A DNA stretch of 64,000 nt from Prorocentrum cordatum. Lineage: Eukaryota; Sar; Dinophyceae; Prorocentrales; Prorocentraceae. The translations under genes and the position numbers were made by a program. Below, piece by piece: positions 51,921-62,864 of the stretch (position 1 is its first letter; every line of letters starts with the position of its first letter). The stretch lies in NCBI GenBank assembly GCA_963575745.1, contig CAUYUJ010004558.1, positions 97,413-161,412 on the forward strand, read 5' to 3'. The notes beneath the pieces were generated by a model. That model searched no databases. It had not been told where the DNA came from and worked only from the letters and a program-made list of their open reading frames with translations.

Positions 51921-52215
51921 CTTGCTCATCCCTCCATCCTGTTCCCCACCTTGTACTCCGCCGCGAGCGAGCCCGCGCCAGGTGCACCTCGCACACAGAC
52001 CCCGGAGTGCTCGTCACGTTCGCCATTCCTGGTTTCCCCTTCGGGGAGCCGAGGGGGGATTGGCGTCGTTGGGTTCTTTCCTGCCTCCACTTTCTTGCAA
52101 TACAGGCTGCGAGCAGCGGGCAAAGTGTCTCCCCTGGAGGCTCGAGACGCTACCCTTCGCGATATTAGTAATATCTATGAGAACCCACTGGCCCGAGGAC
52201 CTGGGCGGCGACGAG

Positions 52216-52290
52216 GAGAGCGAGGAGGAGGAGGAGGAGGAGGAGGAGGAGGAGGAGGAGGAGGAGGAGGAGGAGGAGGAGGAGGAAGGG
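52216..52290. repeat. GGA microsatellite
   Basis: About 25 GGA units, 300 bp after the complementary CTC array. Confidence 0.85.
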
Positions 52291-52419
52291 GGGGGCGAGA
52301 ACTAGGACGAGAAGCGCAGGACGAGGAGTTGCGCTGTTGGTCTCGGAAGGCAGTCGATGACAGAAATAGCGCCGATGGCCCTCCGCGGTCCAGTGCGGCC
52401 CCCTTGCGCCAGCTGGGAG

Positions 52420-53222
52420 TGTGAGTGTGTATGTGTGTGTGTTTGTGTTTTTGCGTGTTTGTGTGGTTGTGTTTGTGTGTCTGTGTGTGTTTGTATGTCT
52501 GTGTGCGTGTACTTGTGTGAATGTGTGAGTGTGTGTTTGTGTGATTGTGTGTTTGTGTGCTTGTGTGTGTTTGTGTGTTTATGTGCGTGCTTGTGTGCGT
52601 GTGTGCCTGTGTGCTTCTGTGCTTGTGTGTTTGTGTGTGGTTGTGTGCATGTGGGTTTGTGTGATTGTGTGTGGTTTTGTTTGTGTGTCTGTGTGTTTGT
52701 GTGTTCGTGTGTTTGTGTGTTTGTGTGACTGCGTGTTTGTGATGCGTGTTTGTGCCTGTGTGTTTGTGTGTTAGTGTTATTGTGCGCTTGTGTATGCGTT
52801 TTCTTGTGTGCCTGTGTGTTTGCGTGGTTCTATGCGTGTGTGCGCTGTGTGGTTGTGTGCTCGTGTGCGTGTGTGTGGTTGCGTGGTTGTGTGCTTGTTT
52901 GCGTGTGTGGGGTTTGTGTGTGTTTGCGTGTGTGTGTGTGTGTTTGTGTGTGTGTTTGTGTGTTGGTGTGCGTGTGTTTGTATGGTTGTGTGGTGGTGTG
53001 ATGGTGTGTATGTGTGATTGTCATGTTGTGTGTGACTGTATGTTTGTGTGTGCGTGTGTATGTGGTTGTGCGTGTTTGTCTGTGTGTTCGTGTGTGGTTG
53101 TGTGTGATTGTGTGTGTTTGTGTGTAAGTGTATGTAAATGTTTGTGTGTGTCAGCAGTGTGCTTGTGTGTTGTGTGCTGGAGTCTGTGCTTTTGTGTGTT
53201 TGTGTGTTGTGTGTGTTTTTTT
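52420..53222. repeat. TGTGTTTG-rich tract (0.8 kb)
   Basis: GTGTTTGTGTG, TGCGTGTTTG and TGTGGTTGTG units, nearly free of A on the plus strand. It ends in TTTTTTTGTTGGGGCGCCCCCAG, which could be the 3' end of an intron for the gene that follows. Confidence 0.85.
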
Positions 53223-53239
53223 GTTGGGGCGCCCCCAGC

Positions 53240-54760
53240 CGACAGACCGATCGCCCCTGCCAACCCAACCGAGCACACCATGCCTCCCACCTGCAGGCTA
53301 ACTACACCCCTCATCCTGATCCCGGCGACTACCTCTATTACGAGCCCCGAGGGGCTTTCCGATGGCATCGCGCATGGAACTACGCTGCCAATCGGGAGGA
53401 GACCTGGCCCGAGGTCATCAACCTCGCCATCGGTTGGAAAGCCCTCTGCGACCAAGGGGAGGGGCGGCATGGCACGACCTACAACCCTGACGGGCAGGGC
53501 GAAGTCTGCCAGGACTTGATGGGCCAGCTACTTGAGGGGAACTTCGATATGCGGCGCCTGTGTGTTGTGTTTGTGCCTCCTCCTCCTCCTCCTCCTCCTC
53601 CTCCTCCTCCTCCTCCTCCTCCTCCTCCTATTCCTCCTCCTCCTCCTGTTCCTACTCCTCCTTATTGTCCTCCTCCTCCTCCTCCTCCTCCTCCTCCTCC
53701 TCCGCCCCCTCTGAGCATGAATTGGGATGACGCTTGGGGCACACAGGTTGAGAGAATGGAGCGTTTCCACGGGAAGGGCAGAGGCAGATGGAAGGGGCAA
53801 GATCCCACAGGGAGAGGCGGACGCCTCGCCGACCCGACCTGGCCCAGCAACGAGCAGTCCAGGCAGCGGCGCCCCGGCAGCCGCACGCCACGCTCACTTG
53901 GGCCCCGACCCCGCGCTTGTGACAGGATGCACTCAGCGCCGAGCGACCAGGCGGACGCCCACCGCCGCGTCAGCCCTGATGCTCCAATGCTGAATCACCA
54001 CCTCTCCCCTCCCCCCGCATTGGCCGCCCATTGCAGCCTCGCCACCGCGCTCTCTGCGCTTCCCCACTACGAGCCCGGGAAGCGCCAGGCTTGCTTTTGG
54101 CGGCCCCCCGCCCCCTCCCCCGCGGGCGGCCAGGCCACCGAGGCCCCAGCACTGGGTGCCCCCCCTCCTCCTCCGCTTTGGCTTCGCCTTGCTGGCTCTC
54201 TCTCTACAGTTGACTGCGCCTGTTCGGTGCTGCGCGCCCCCCGCCCACCCCGCTCGCCTGGGCAGGGGGGATGCGCCTGTGCGACGGGCGCCCCCCCTCC
54301 TCCCGCAGGTTTCCTCGCCCCCCCGCCCTGTGCCAGGGCTGGGCGCGGGGCCCTGCTCGGGGCAGCGCGCGCTCGCTGCGCGCCGCGCCCCGCCTGGCTC
54401 CGCCTGCCCATCCGGGCAGGGGGCGCCGCTTCCCCCGCATCTTCGGCGCTCGGGCTCCCCGCGCGCTGGCGGCCGCGCCCGCCTGGGCGCCGGCGTCGCA
54501 GCGCTGGCTTGCCCCGTGCCTTCATTCCGCCCTGCCCCTGCCCACCGTGGGCCTGTGGGCCGCCTGGACTGGTATTGCCGCCCGCGCCTTCCCCTGCCCC
54601 GCTTCGCCCTTTGCGGGCGGGCGCCGCCATCCCTGCCCTTGGGGCACTGTCGTTTGCTTGGCTGTACGCGACGCGCACCTTGCGCGCTGACCTGGCCAGG
54701 TTCGGCCCCCGCCGCCGCCAGCCCCCAGCCCCGCTGCTGCTGCCGGACCCGCGGCGCTGA
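53240..54760 (+). CDS. Hypothetical protein with internal poly-proline run (partial, ~507 aa)
   Basis: After a possible acceptor (GCGCCCCCAG at 53238) the frame is open to TGA at 54758. The first 110 residues are convincing: aromatic and well balanced (PGDYLYYEPRGAFRWHRAWN, then NREETWPEVINLAIGWKALC and GQGEVCQDLMGQLLEGNFDM), with C/G-ending codons. A CTC array at 53577-53703 reads in frame as about 40 residues of mainly Pro, and the frame continues into MNWDDAWGTQVERMERFHGK and a Gly/Arg-rich part. After about 53990 the sequence is C-rich and Pro/Ala/Arg-biased and may be untranslated or intronic. No domain is recognised. A competing frame from ATG 53281 is less plausible. The start lies upstream, possibly across the TG-rich intron-like tract. 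Confidence 0.5.
   Translation, partial: RQTDRPCQPNRAHHASHLQANYTPHPDPGDYLYYEPRGAFRWHRAWNYAANREETWPEVINLAIGWKALCDQGEGRHGTTYNPDGQGEVCQDLMGQLLEGNFDMRRLCVVFVPPPPPPPPPPPPPPPPPPIPPPPPVPTPPYCPPPPPPPPPPPPPPLSMNWDDAWGTQVERMERFHGKGRGRWKGQDPTGRGGRLADPTWPSNEQSRQRRPGSRTPRSLGPRPRACDRMHSAPSDQADAHRRVSPDAPMLNHHLSPPPALAAHCSLATALSALPHYEPGKRQACFWRPPAPSPAGGQATEAPALGAPPPPPLWLRLAGSLSTVDCACSVLRAPRPPRSPGQGGCACATGAPPPPAGFLAPPPCARAGRGALLGAARARCAPRPAWLRLPIRAGGAASPASSALGLPARWRPRPPGRRRRSAGLPRAFIPPCPCPPWACGPPGLVLPPAPSPAPLRPLRAGAAIPALGALSFAWLYATRTLRADLARFGPRRRQPPAPLLLPDPRR
53577..53703. repeat. In-frame CTC array (poly-proline coding)
   Basis: About 22 CTC units, then CCTATTCC and CCTGTTCC interruptions, keeping the reading frame of the 53240 ORF. 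Confidence 0.85.
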
Positions 54761-54967
54761 CGGCCGCGCCGCGCGCCCCGGGGAACGATGCGGGGAACGA
54801 TGCGTTCCCCTGAGCGGCCCCGGCCCGCTTCCCCTCCTCGTCGGCCGTCGTTTCGTTGTCTCTTCCCCTCCGTCCTGCGCGGTGGCCACATTCGCTCAGC
54901 GGTTTTCCCGTTTTGTTTCTTCGCCAGCGCAGTGACTTTGCCTAGCCGCTGGCGCAAAAAGTACTTT

Positions 54968-55798
54968 TTGTGTGTGTGTGTGTTGTGTGTGTGGTGTGTG
55001 TGTGTGTGCGTGTGTGTGCGTGGGTGTGCGTGGGTGTGCGTGGGTGTGCGTGGGTGCGCGCGCGCGTGCGTGTGGGTGTGCGTGTGGGTGTGCGTGTGTG
55101 TGTTTGTGTGTTTGTGTGTGCTTGTGTGTGTTTCTGTGTGTGTGTTTGTGTGCGTGCGTGCGTGCGTTTGTGTATGCGCGCGTGCGTGTGTGCGCGTGTG
55201 TGCGTGTGTGCGTGTGTGCGTGTGTGCGTGTGTGCATGTGTGCGTGTGTGCGTGTGCGTGTGTGTGTGTGTGTTTGTGTGTTTGTGTGTTTGTGTGTTCG
55301 TGTGTGTGTGTGTGTGTGCGTGAGCCTGTGTGTGTCCGTGTGTGTTGGTGCGTGTGTTTGTGCGTGCGTGCGTGCGCGCGTGCGTGCGCGCGCGCATGCG
55401 TGCGCACGTGCGTGCATGCGGGCCTTCGTGCGTGCGTGCGTGCGTGTGTGCGTGTGCGTGTGCGTGCGCGTGTGTGCAAATGCGTGTGTGTGTGTGCGCG
55501 TGTGCGCGTGTGCGCGCGTGCGTATATGTGTGTGTGCGTGCGTGCGTGCGTGCGTGCGTGTGTGCGTGCGTGCGCGCGTGCGCGTGTGTACGTGTGTACG
55601 TATGTACGTGTGTACGTCTGTACGTGTGTGCGTGTGCGTGTGCGTGTGCGTGCGCGCGTGCGGGTGCGTGCGTGTGTCTGTGTGTTTGTGTGTGCGTGTG
55701 TCGTGTGTGCGTGTTTGTGTCGTGTGTGTGTATGTGTGTGTGTGGGTGCGTGCGTGCGTGCGTGCGTGCGTGCGCGCGTGCATGCGAGCGTGCGTGTG

Positions 55799-55831
<33 letters not shown>

Positions 55832-57383
55832 GCGTGCCTGCGCGTGTGCGTGCGTGCGTGTGTGCGTGCGTGCGTGGGTGCGTGCGTCTGTGTGTGGTGG
55901 TGTTGGTGTGTGCGCGCGTGCGTGCGTGCGTGCGTGGTGCGTGCGTGTGTGTGTGTGTGTGCGTGTGTGTGTGCGTGTGTGCGTGTGCGTGTGTGCGTGC
56001 ATGCGTGCGTGCGTGTGTGCGCGCGCGCGTGCGTGTGTGCGTGCGTGCGCGCGTGCGTGCGTGCGTGTGTGCGTGTGTGCGTGTGCGCGTGTGTACGTGT
56101 GTACGTGTGTACGTCTGTACATGTGTACGTCTGTACGTGTGTGCGTGTGCGTGTGCGTGCGCGCGTGCGGGTGCGTGTGTGTATGTGTGTGTTTGTGTGT
56201 GTGCGTGTGTCGTGTGTGTGTGTCGTGTGTGTGTATGTGTGTGCGTGCGTGCGTGCGTGTGCGCGTGCATGCGGGCGTTTGTGCGTGTGTGCGGGTGCGT
56301 GCGTGCGTGCGTGTGTGCGTGCGTGGGTGCGTGCGTCTGTGTGTGTGGTGTGTGTGTGGGTGTGTATGCGCGCGCGTGCGTGCGTGCGTGCGTGCGTGCG
56401 TGTGTGTGTGTGTGTGTGTGTGCGCGTGGGTGTGTGTATGTGTGTGCGTGTGTGCGTGTGTGTGCGTGTGTGCGTGCATTCGTGCGTGCGTGTGTGTGCG
56501 CGCGCGTGCGTGTGTGCGTGCGTGCGCGCGTGCGTGCGTGCGCGTGCGCGCGCGTGCGTCCGTGCGTCCGTGCATCCGTTCGTCCGTCCGTGCGCGCGTG
56601 CGCGCGTGCGTGCGTGCGTGAGTGTGTGTGTGTGTGTGTGCGCGGGTGTTTGTGTGTGTCTGTGTGTGCGTGTGCGTGTGTGCGTGCGTGCGTGGGTGTG
56701 AGTGCGTGTGTTTGCGTGTGCGTGTGCGTGTGCGTGTGCGTGTGAATGTGCGTGTGAATGTGCGTGTGCGTGTGCGTGTGTGTTTGCGTCTGCGCCTGTG
56801 TCTGCGTCTGCGTCTGCGTCGGCGTCGGCGTCGGCGTGGGCGTGTGCGTGTGCGTGTGCGTGTGCGTGTGCGTGTGCGTGTGTGCGTGTTCGTGTGCGTG
56901 TGCGCGTGTGCGCGTGCGTGTGCGCGTGCGTCTGCGTCTGCGTCTGCGTCTGCGTGCGCGTGTGCGTATGCGCGTGCGTATGCGTGTGAGTGTGCGTGCG
57001 CGTGTGCGTGTGTGTAGGTGCGTGTGTGTGTGTGTGTGTGTGTGTGCGCCCGTGCGTGCGTGCGTGCGTGCGTGTGTACGTTCGAGCGTGTGTGTGTGTG
57101 TGTTGTGTGTGTTGTGTGTTGTGTGCTTGGTGGTATGTGTTGTGTGTTGTGTGTTGTGTGGTGTGCGTTGTGTGTGTGTCGTGTGTGTCGTGAGTGTCGT
57201 GTGTGTGTGTGCCGTGTGTGTCGCGTGTGTCGTGTGTGTGTCGCGTGTGTGTCGTGTGTGTGTCGTGTGTGTGCCGTGTGTGTGTGTGTGTCGCGTGTGT
57301 CGTGTGTGTCGTGTGTGTGTGTGTCGTGTGTGTGTGTCGTGTGTGTCGCGTGTGTGTGTCGTGTGTGCCGCGTGTGCCGTCCT
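54968..57383. repeat. 2.4-kb TG/CG alternating purine-pyrimidine tract
   Basis: Almost pure GTGTGCGTGCGCGCG sequence with rare breaks. Landmarks recur: GTACGTCTGTACGTGTGTGC at 55612 and 56125 (513 bp apart), and GGGTGCGTGCGTCTGTGTGT at 55876 and 56325 (449 bp), so a ~0.45-0.5-kb block was duplicated. Near 56790-56840 it changes to GCGTCT/GCGTCG hexamers, and from 57170 to GTGTGTCGTGTG. The long ORFs (Val/Cys on plus, Thr/His on minus) are artefacts of composition. Confidence 0.95.
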
Positions 57384-57531
57384 GGCCGCGCTGACGCGCA
57401 TCGCCAGTTTCCACCATCTTTCATCGGCGACGGGTTGGATTGCAGGCGTTCGAGTCGGACGAGGACGACGACGATATTAACAAGGAGTAGGAGCAGGATG
57501 AGGAACTTCCACCTTGTGTGTGGCCTCCTCC

Positions 57532-57598
57532 TCCTCCTCCTCCTCCTCCCCCTCCTCCTCCCCCTCATCCTCCTCCTCCTCGTCCTCACCCTCATCCC
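57532..57598. repeat. CTC microsatellite
   Basis: (CTC)n with CCCC interruptions. Confidence 0.85.
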
Positions 57599-57762
57599 AA
57601 GGGAGGGAGAAACAAACAACAGGCACAACGTCATAATGAACAAGTAGGCCGTTTAGGCGTCTGCTCGCGTTGGCCCGGATGTGAAGCAGAGCCCAGTCCT
57701 GGTGGGAGGCGTCGGGGATATGGGTGGATGGCGTCGTTAGTTTTGCAGAGCTTGTTCAGAAA

Positions 57763-57817
57763 ATAATAATGATAATAATAATAATAATATTAATAATAAT
57801 AATAATAATAATAATAG
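57763..57817. repeat. AAT microsatellite
   Basis: (AAT)n with one GAT and one ATT, a rare AT-only array in this GC-rich window. Confidence 0.9.
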
Positions 57818-57819
57818 GC

Positions 57820-58165
57820 GACTATCCGCACAGCTTCCTTGGTATGGTGTAATGGGCACATTCGTAGAGCAGTCACAATGTTGTGGAGATGGGAGACGGA
57901 TGGGACCACGAAGGACATGCAGCCATTCATTCACCCTCTTCGCCTTCCTTGAAAGTGTTGGCTGGATGACCTTTTTAGATTCCACAGGACTTTTTTGGAA
58001 TCCACCTTTCATTTCCGCATGACCTCGGGCGCTCTTTCGGATCGAAAGACAAGACGGGGAGCATGTCATTGCAGTTTCGAGTAAGTGAGGAAGTGTGCGT
58101 TGTCGGGGAATCCTGCCTTAGTGGGCGCTTCATCGTCTGCTGTCGGTGAATTCCGCATTAGTGGG
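57820..58165. other. Spacer; weak minus-strand ORF
   Basis: A minus-strand frame (57737-58069) contains KSPVESKKVIQPTLSRKAKR but lacks codon bias support. A duplicated TTAGTGGGCGCTTCATCGTC occurs at 58119 and 58155. Confidence 0.3.
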
Positions 58166-58385
58166 CGCTTCATCGTCATCGTCATCATCATCATAATCAG
58201 CATCACCATCATCACCATTTCATCGCCATCATCATCAGCATCATCGTCATCATCAGCATTAGCATCCTCATCAGCATCAGCATCAGCATCAGCATCATCA
58301 TCGTCAGCATCCTCATCCTCATTCCCCTCCTCATCCTTCCCCTCCTTTTCTCATCCTCCTCCTCCCCCTCCTCCTCCTCCTCCCT
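58164..58385. repeat. ATC then CTC microsatellite upstream of family B copy 2
   Basis: ATC/AGC units to about 58325, then CTCCTCC. Equivalent in position to 8288-8555 before copy 1. Confidence 0.85.
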
Positions 58386-58736
58386 GTGTCACCATCCTTC
58401 CTCAACCTCGTCGTCCTCCTCCCCCCTCGACCTCTTCCCCATTCGTCTTCCGAGGACGGCACCAGCGGCAACACCGGCGGTGCCCCTCGCGCCGCACCAG
58501 CCAACTCGGTCTCGCCCCCCTCATCCCTGCACTTGCGCAACCTTGCAGTCCGAGGGGGGACAGGGAGGGAGGATATGAGGGGGAGGAGGAGGTTGAAGAG
58601 CAGGGGGAAATTTGGAGGAGGAGGAGGAGGAGGAGCAGGATGAGGAATAGCTGCAGGAGGAGAGAGGAGGTGAATCAGGCTGGAGAACAAGGGAGGACGA
58701 GGAGGAGGAGGAGAAGGAGAAGGAGGCCTATTGTAA

Positions 58737-59390
58737 TTCCAAGACTCGTCAACGATGTTGGAATATGCCCTCCCTCCAAACTCCCTCACCGCAGGCTCCT
58801 GCAAGGATTCAATTTCCACTGAGGGAAGTGCCCCGTTTGGACACAACCGTCTGAAGATCCTGAAGCGTGCCAAAACACTTTTCTCATGACTGCAATGCCT
58901 CGAGTCAACCTGACTGTTGCGTTTTGACGATCCTGAACCGTGCCAGAACATGATTCTTGGGACTTCAACACAGCGAATAAACGTAATTGTTGCGCCCTGA
59001 CAGTCCTGAATCGCTCCAAAACACAATTTCTGATTCGTTTACCTTGAGAACCAATGCAACTCTTTGCAAATGTTTGAAACGGGTGTGCGCGGCGCTGAGG
59101 CGAGAGCCACTTGTTTGAAAAGAAGCCGCCTTCAACAAGCGAAAGTCCTGCAAATGCTTAAATCGAATGCGCGCGGCGCTAAGGCGAGAGCCACAGTTTG
59201 AACAGGAACCATCCTCAATCAGTGAATCTCTTGCAAATGTTTGAAACGAATGTGCGCGGCGCAAAGGTGGGATCCAGAGTTTGACAACCATCCGCCCTCC
59301 ATATGTGAAACTGTTGCCAGCTTGTAAGCCTCAGGCCCTTGATTGTTAAGGAAAAAAGTCTCAGGCGAAATGTCTGGCCCGTCCTTCCGA
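58737..59390 (+). repeat. Family B modular repeat, copy 2
   Basis: Head with CAACGATGTTGGAAT and CCTCCAAACTCCCTC. An extra array of about 74-bp units (GATCCTGAAGCGTGCC, GATCCTGAACCGTGCC, AGTCCTGAATCGCTCC) at 58854-59030 is inserted before the core. The core has two 83-84-bp units (GAGCCAC at 59104 and 59188) plus a diverged third. The tail has CCGCCCTCCATATGTGAA and TCTCAGGCGAAATGTCTGGC. Confidence 0.85.
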
Positions 59391-59424
59391 CTGGCCACGT
59401 ACGCAAGGGTGGCGTTATTCATTA

Positions 59425-59600
59425 GGACGGAGTGGGGAGGGGGGCAGGGAGGAGGAGGGAGCAAGAACACGGGAGGAGGAGCAGGGAGGAGGAGGAGCAG
59501 GAGGTGGATGAGGAGGAGAAGGAGCAGGAGCAGGAGAAGGATGAGGCAGAGGAAAAGGACAAGCAGGAGGAGACGAGAGGATCAGGACGATGAGAGAGGA
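59425..59600. repeat. GGA-rich microsatellite downstream of family B copy 2
   Basis: GGA, GCA and GAA units, with irregular AGGAGGAGCAGG. Confidence 0.75.
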
Positions 59601-59952
59601 AACCGAGACGGGAGCAGGCCAATAAAGGGAAATCGAAAGGTTGAGGGGAGGGGGGGGGGGGGGAATCAGGAGAAGAACGAAAAGGTGGAGCAGAAGGTGT
59701 AAAGGAGAGCATCAATACAACGTTAGGGCGCAAGGTTAGGAAGCATACCATGGTAGAGAAAGCATCGGTGGCAGCTACAGTGCCCAAGCGATGGTGACAG
59801 CCAGCTAGACACAGAAGTGCTGGATGATCGCGAAGCCGAGAATAGGGTCAAGCAGAATGTTGTAATACTCGTGTAGTCGTTCGGTCGGCTGCTTTTTCAT
59901 TGCCGCCCAACACCCCCCCCTCCCCCCCTCCCCCCCCCCCCCCCCCAACAAG

Positions 59953-61652
59953 AAAAGCTTGGCGATGGGCCCAACCATATGCAGTTGTGAGTAACGCAAT
60001 GTCGAGTATCGTTTTCGGTGGAGCTACCAATGGGGCCGCAACGCGCGTGAGGGGTGTGCCGAAATTGGCGCGGGGACCACATGCGAGCACTGCCACTGGG
60101 ACCTTCAGTTGGGCTCATTATGGGGCCACGGAACGTGTGCGGGTTGTGCCAACATGGGCGGGGAGGGACGCATGCGGCCGCGGCCATTGGGGCCTTCGGT
60201 GGAGCTCCCAGGGGGGGGGGGCATGCGGGTTGGGCCACTTCGACTTTCGGTGGAACTCTTTACGGGGCCACACAGCGTGTCAGGGTTGTGCCGAGACGGG
60301 TGGCGGGGACGCATGCGATGTTCTCCATTGGGATCTTCGGCGGAGCTCCCTATGGGGCCACAAAACGTGTGATGGGCGTCCCAATATGATTGGCAGGGAC
60401 ACATGCGAAGTGCGCCACGGGAACGTCGGTGGAGCTACCTCTGGGGCCACGGGAGGTGTGAGGGATATGCCGAAATGGTTGGCGGGGGCGCATGCGGCTT
60501 GCGTAATTGTGACCTTCGGTGGAGCTCCATTGAGGGCCACGAAACGTGTGAGGGGTAGCGATAGCGGGGGACGAATTGTTCCACTAGGATTTTCGGTTGA
60601 GTTTTTATGGGGCCACGAACCCTGTGCAAGTTGTCCGAAATGTGCGGGGAGGGGTGCATGCGGCCGCGGCCACAAGGGCCAGCTCCCCATGGGGCCATGA
60701 AGCGCTGTACTGGGGGGATGGGGGGGCGCATGCGGGCTGCGCCACTTCGACCTGTGGCGGCACTCCCGATGGGGCCACAAGCGTGTCAAGGGTGTGCCGA
60801 AATGGGTGGAGGGAAAGCCTGCGATTTGCCACATTGGGATCCTCGGCGGAGCTCCCTATGGGGCCACGAAACGTGAGAGGGGTGGACCGAAACGAGCGGC
60901 AGGGACACATGCGAAGTGCGCCCTTGGGACGTTGGTGGAGCTACCTATGGGGCCACGATGCGTGTGATGGAGCTCCATATGGGGCCACGAAACGTATGAG
61001 GGGTGTGACGAAATGGGTGCGGGGCGGCATGCGAACGCAGCCACTGGGGCCATCGGTGGAGCTCCCTGTGGGGCCACGAAACGTGTGAGGGGTGTGCCAG
61101 AATGAGTGCGGCAGCTAATTGCGCAATTTGGACCTTCGGTGGAGCTCCCCATGGGGCCACGAAACGAGTGAGCGGTGTGCCGATATGTGTGCTGGACCGG
61201 ATGTGAATTGCTCCTTTGGGATTTCGGCGGGGCTCCCTATGGGGCCACAGAAAGAAGGAGGGGTGCGTCAAAGTGGGTGCGGGCACCGCATGCGAGCACT
61301 GCCACTGGGGCCTTCGGTGGAGCTCCCTGTGGGGCCACGAAGCGTGTGATGGGGTATGCCGTAATGAGTGCGGGGCCGCATGCGAACTGCGCCATTGGGA
61401 TGTTCGGTGGAGTTCCCCATGGGGCCACGAAACGTGTGAGAGGTGTGCCGAAATGGATGCGGGACGGCGTGCGAACTCCTTGTGGGGCCACGAAGCGTTA
61501 CATTTGGACGTTGCTACTGGGACCTTCGGTGGAGCTCCCTATGGGGACGCGAAGCGTGCCAGGGGTGCGCCCACATGGGCGGGGAGGATGAGGGAGGTGA
61601 GGTGACGCGGGGCGCTCTCTTCAAAACGAGGAACCAACACCATGGATGGTAG
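59953..61652 (+). repeat. Family A repeat: complete copy (first of a tandem pair)
   Basis: A C-rich run ending CCCCCCAACAAG precedes the head (GGGCCCAACCATATGCAGTT). About 20 core units follow with GGGGCCACGAAACGTGTGAG and GGTGTGCCGAAATGGG. The tail, CTCTCTTCAAAACGAGGAAC with CACCATGGATGG, ends the copy at 61652. Confidence 0.85.
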
Positions 61653-61654
61653 GG

Positions 61655-62690
61655 GATTGTCCTGGTGAAGGACCCACCTACATGCAGGTGTGACTACCGC
61701 CGTTGTGAGAACCGTTGTGAAAACCGCCGGGAACACTACGGGCCCATGGAACTCGTGAAGGGACCGCCGAAATGAGGCGGGGCCGCCATGCGGGCGCTGT
61801 CGCTGGGGCCGCCCGCAGGGGGGCGGAGGTCAGACGAAACGGGTTACATGCTGATGTGACCTTTTGCGGTTGACAGGCACCGCGAGAAGGGGGAGAAGAC
61901 ATGCGGGGGCGGCATGCGAACGCAGCCATTGGAGCCTTATGTGGAGCTTCCCATGGGGACACGAAACGTCTGAAGGCCAAAGCGAGGGGGGGGCGGCATG
62001 CGAACGCAGCCATTGAGGCCTCGGTGGAGCTCCTTATGGGGTCACGAAACGTGCGAGGGGTGTGCCAACGTGAAGGGGGTGGCGGCACGGGATCGCAGCC
62101 ACTGAGTCAGTAGGTGTAGCTCCCTATCGAGCCACAAAGCTTGGGAGGGGTGTGCCAAAGTGAGAGGGGTGGCGGCATAGGAACGCAGTCACTGGGACTT
62201 TCGATGGAGCTCCTTATTGGGCCACGAACGCCCGAGAGGTGTGCCAAAGTGAGGTGGGTGGCGGCATGCGGACGCAGCCACTGGGGTTTTCGGTGGACCT
62301 CCCTATGGGGTCAAGAAACGTGTGAGGGGTGTGCCAAAATGAGGTGGATGGCGGCATGCGAACGCAGCCAATGGGTCCTTAGGTGTGGCTCGCTGTGGGG
62401 CCACGAAGCGTGTGAGGGGTGTGCCGAAGTGAGGGGGGTGGCGGCATGCGAACGCAGCCACTGGGACCTTCGATGGAGCTCGGGGCCACGAAACGTGGGA
62501 GGGGTGTGCCAAAGTGAGGTGGGTGACGGGAGTGCAGAATCCGTTGACATGCGGAGGGCAGAGGCAAGGGTGGGAGGAGGAGGAGGAGGAGGTGGAGGAG
62601 GAGGAGGAGGAGGAGGAGGAGAGGAGGTGGACGCGGGGACCTTCTCTTCAAAAAGAGGACCTAACTCAACGCAGGGTGGTTCGGGGAAAA
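61655..62690 (+). repeat. Family A repeat: second copy of the tandem pair
   Basis: The head (GAAGGACCCACCTACATGCA) starts within about 10 bp of the previous tail. The core units differ in detail (GGGGTGGCGGCATGCGAACG, GCAGCCACTGGGA). The tail has GACATGCGGAGGGCAGAGGC, a GGA array (62572-62635) and CTTCTCTTCAAAAAGAGGAC. Confidence 0.85.
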
Positions 62691-62864
62691 CACACAACCA
62701 ACAGTTGAACACAAAACATCAAGGGCTTAACGCATGACCCGCGCGCTTCGCAGTGATAAGTTGCGCGGTGGAATGTGTCTTTGTGTGTTTGTTCGTGGTA
62801 TGGTGATTTTGGAGTTCGATTCGTGCTCGCTTGTCTGGCGCTGAAAGGGATAAGACAGGGCATG

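Noticed and set aside
52777-53268. Thr/His-rich minus-strand ORF
   Set aside because: Complement of the TGTGTTTG tract.
54067-57643. ORFs of up to 1116 codons (Thr/His-rich on minus, Val/Cys-rich on plus)
   Set aside because: They are translations of the TG/CG tract, open in nearly every frame on both strands, with no codon bias or domain.
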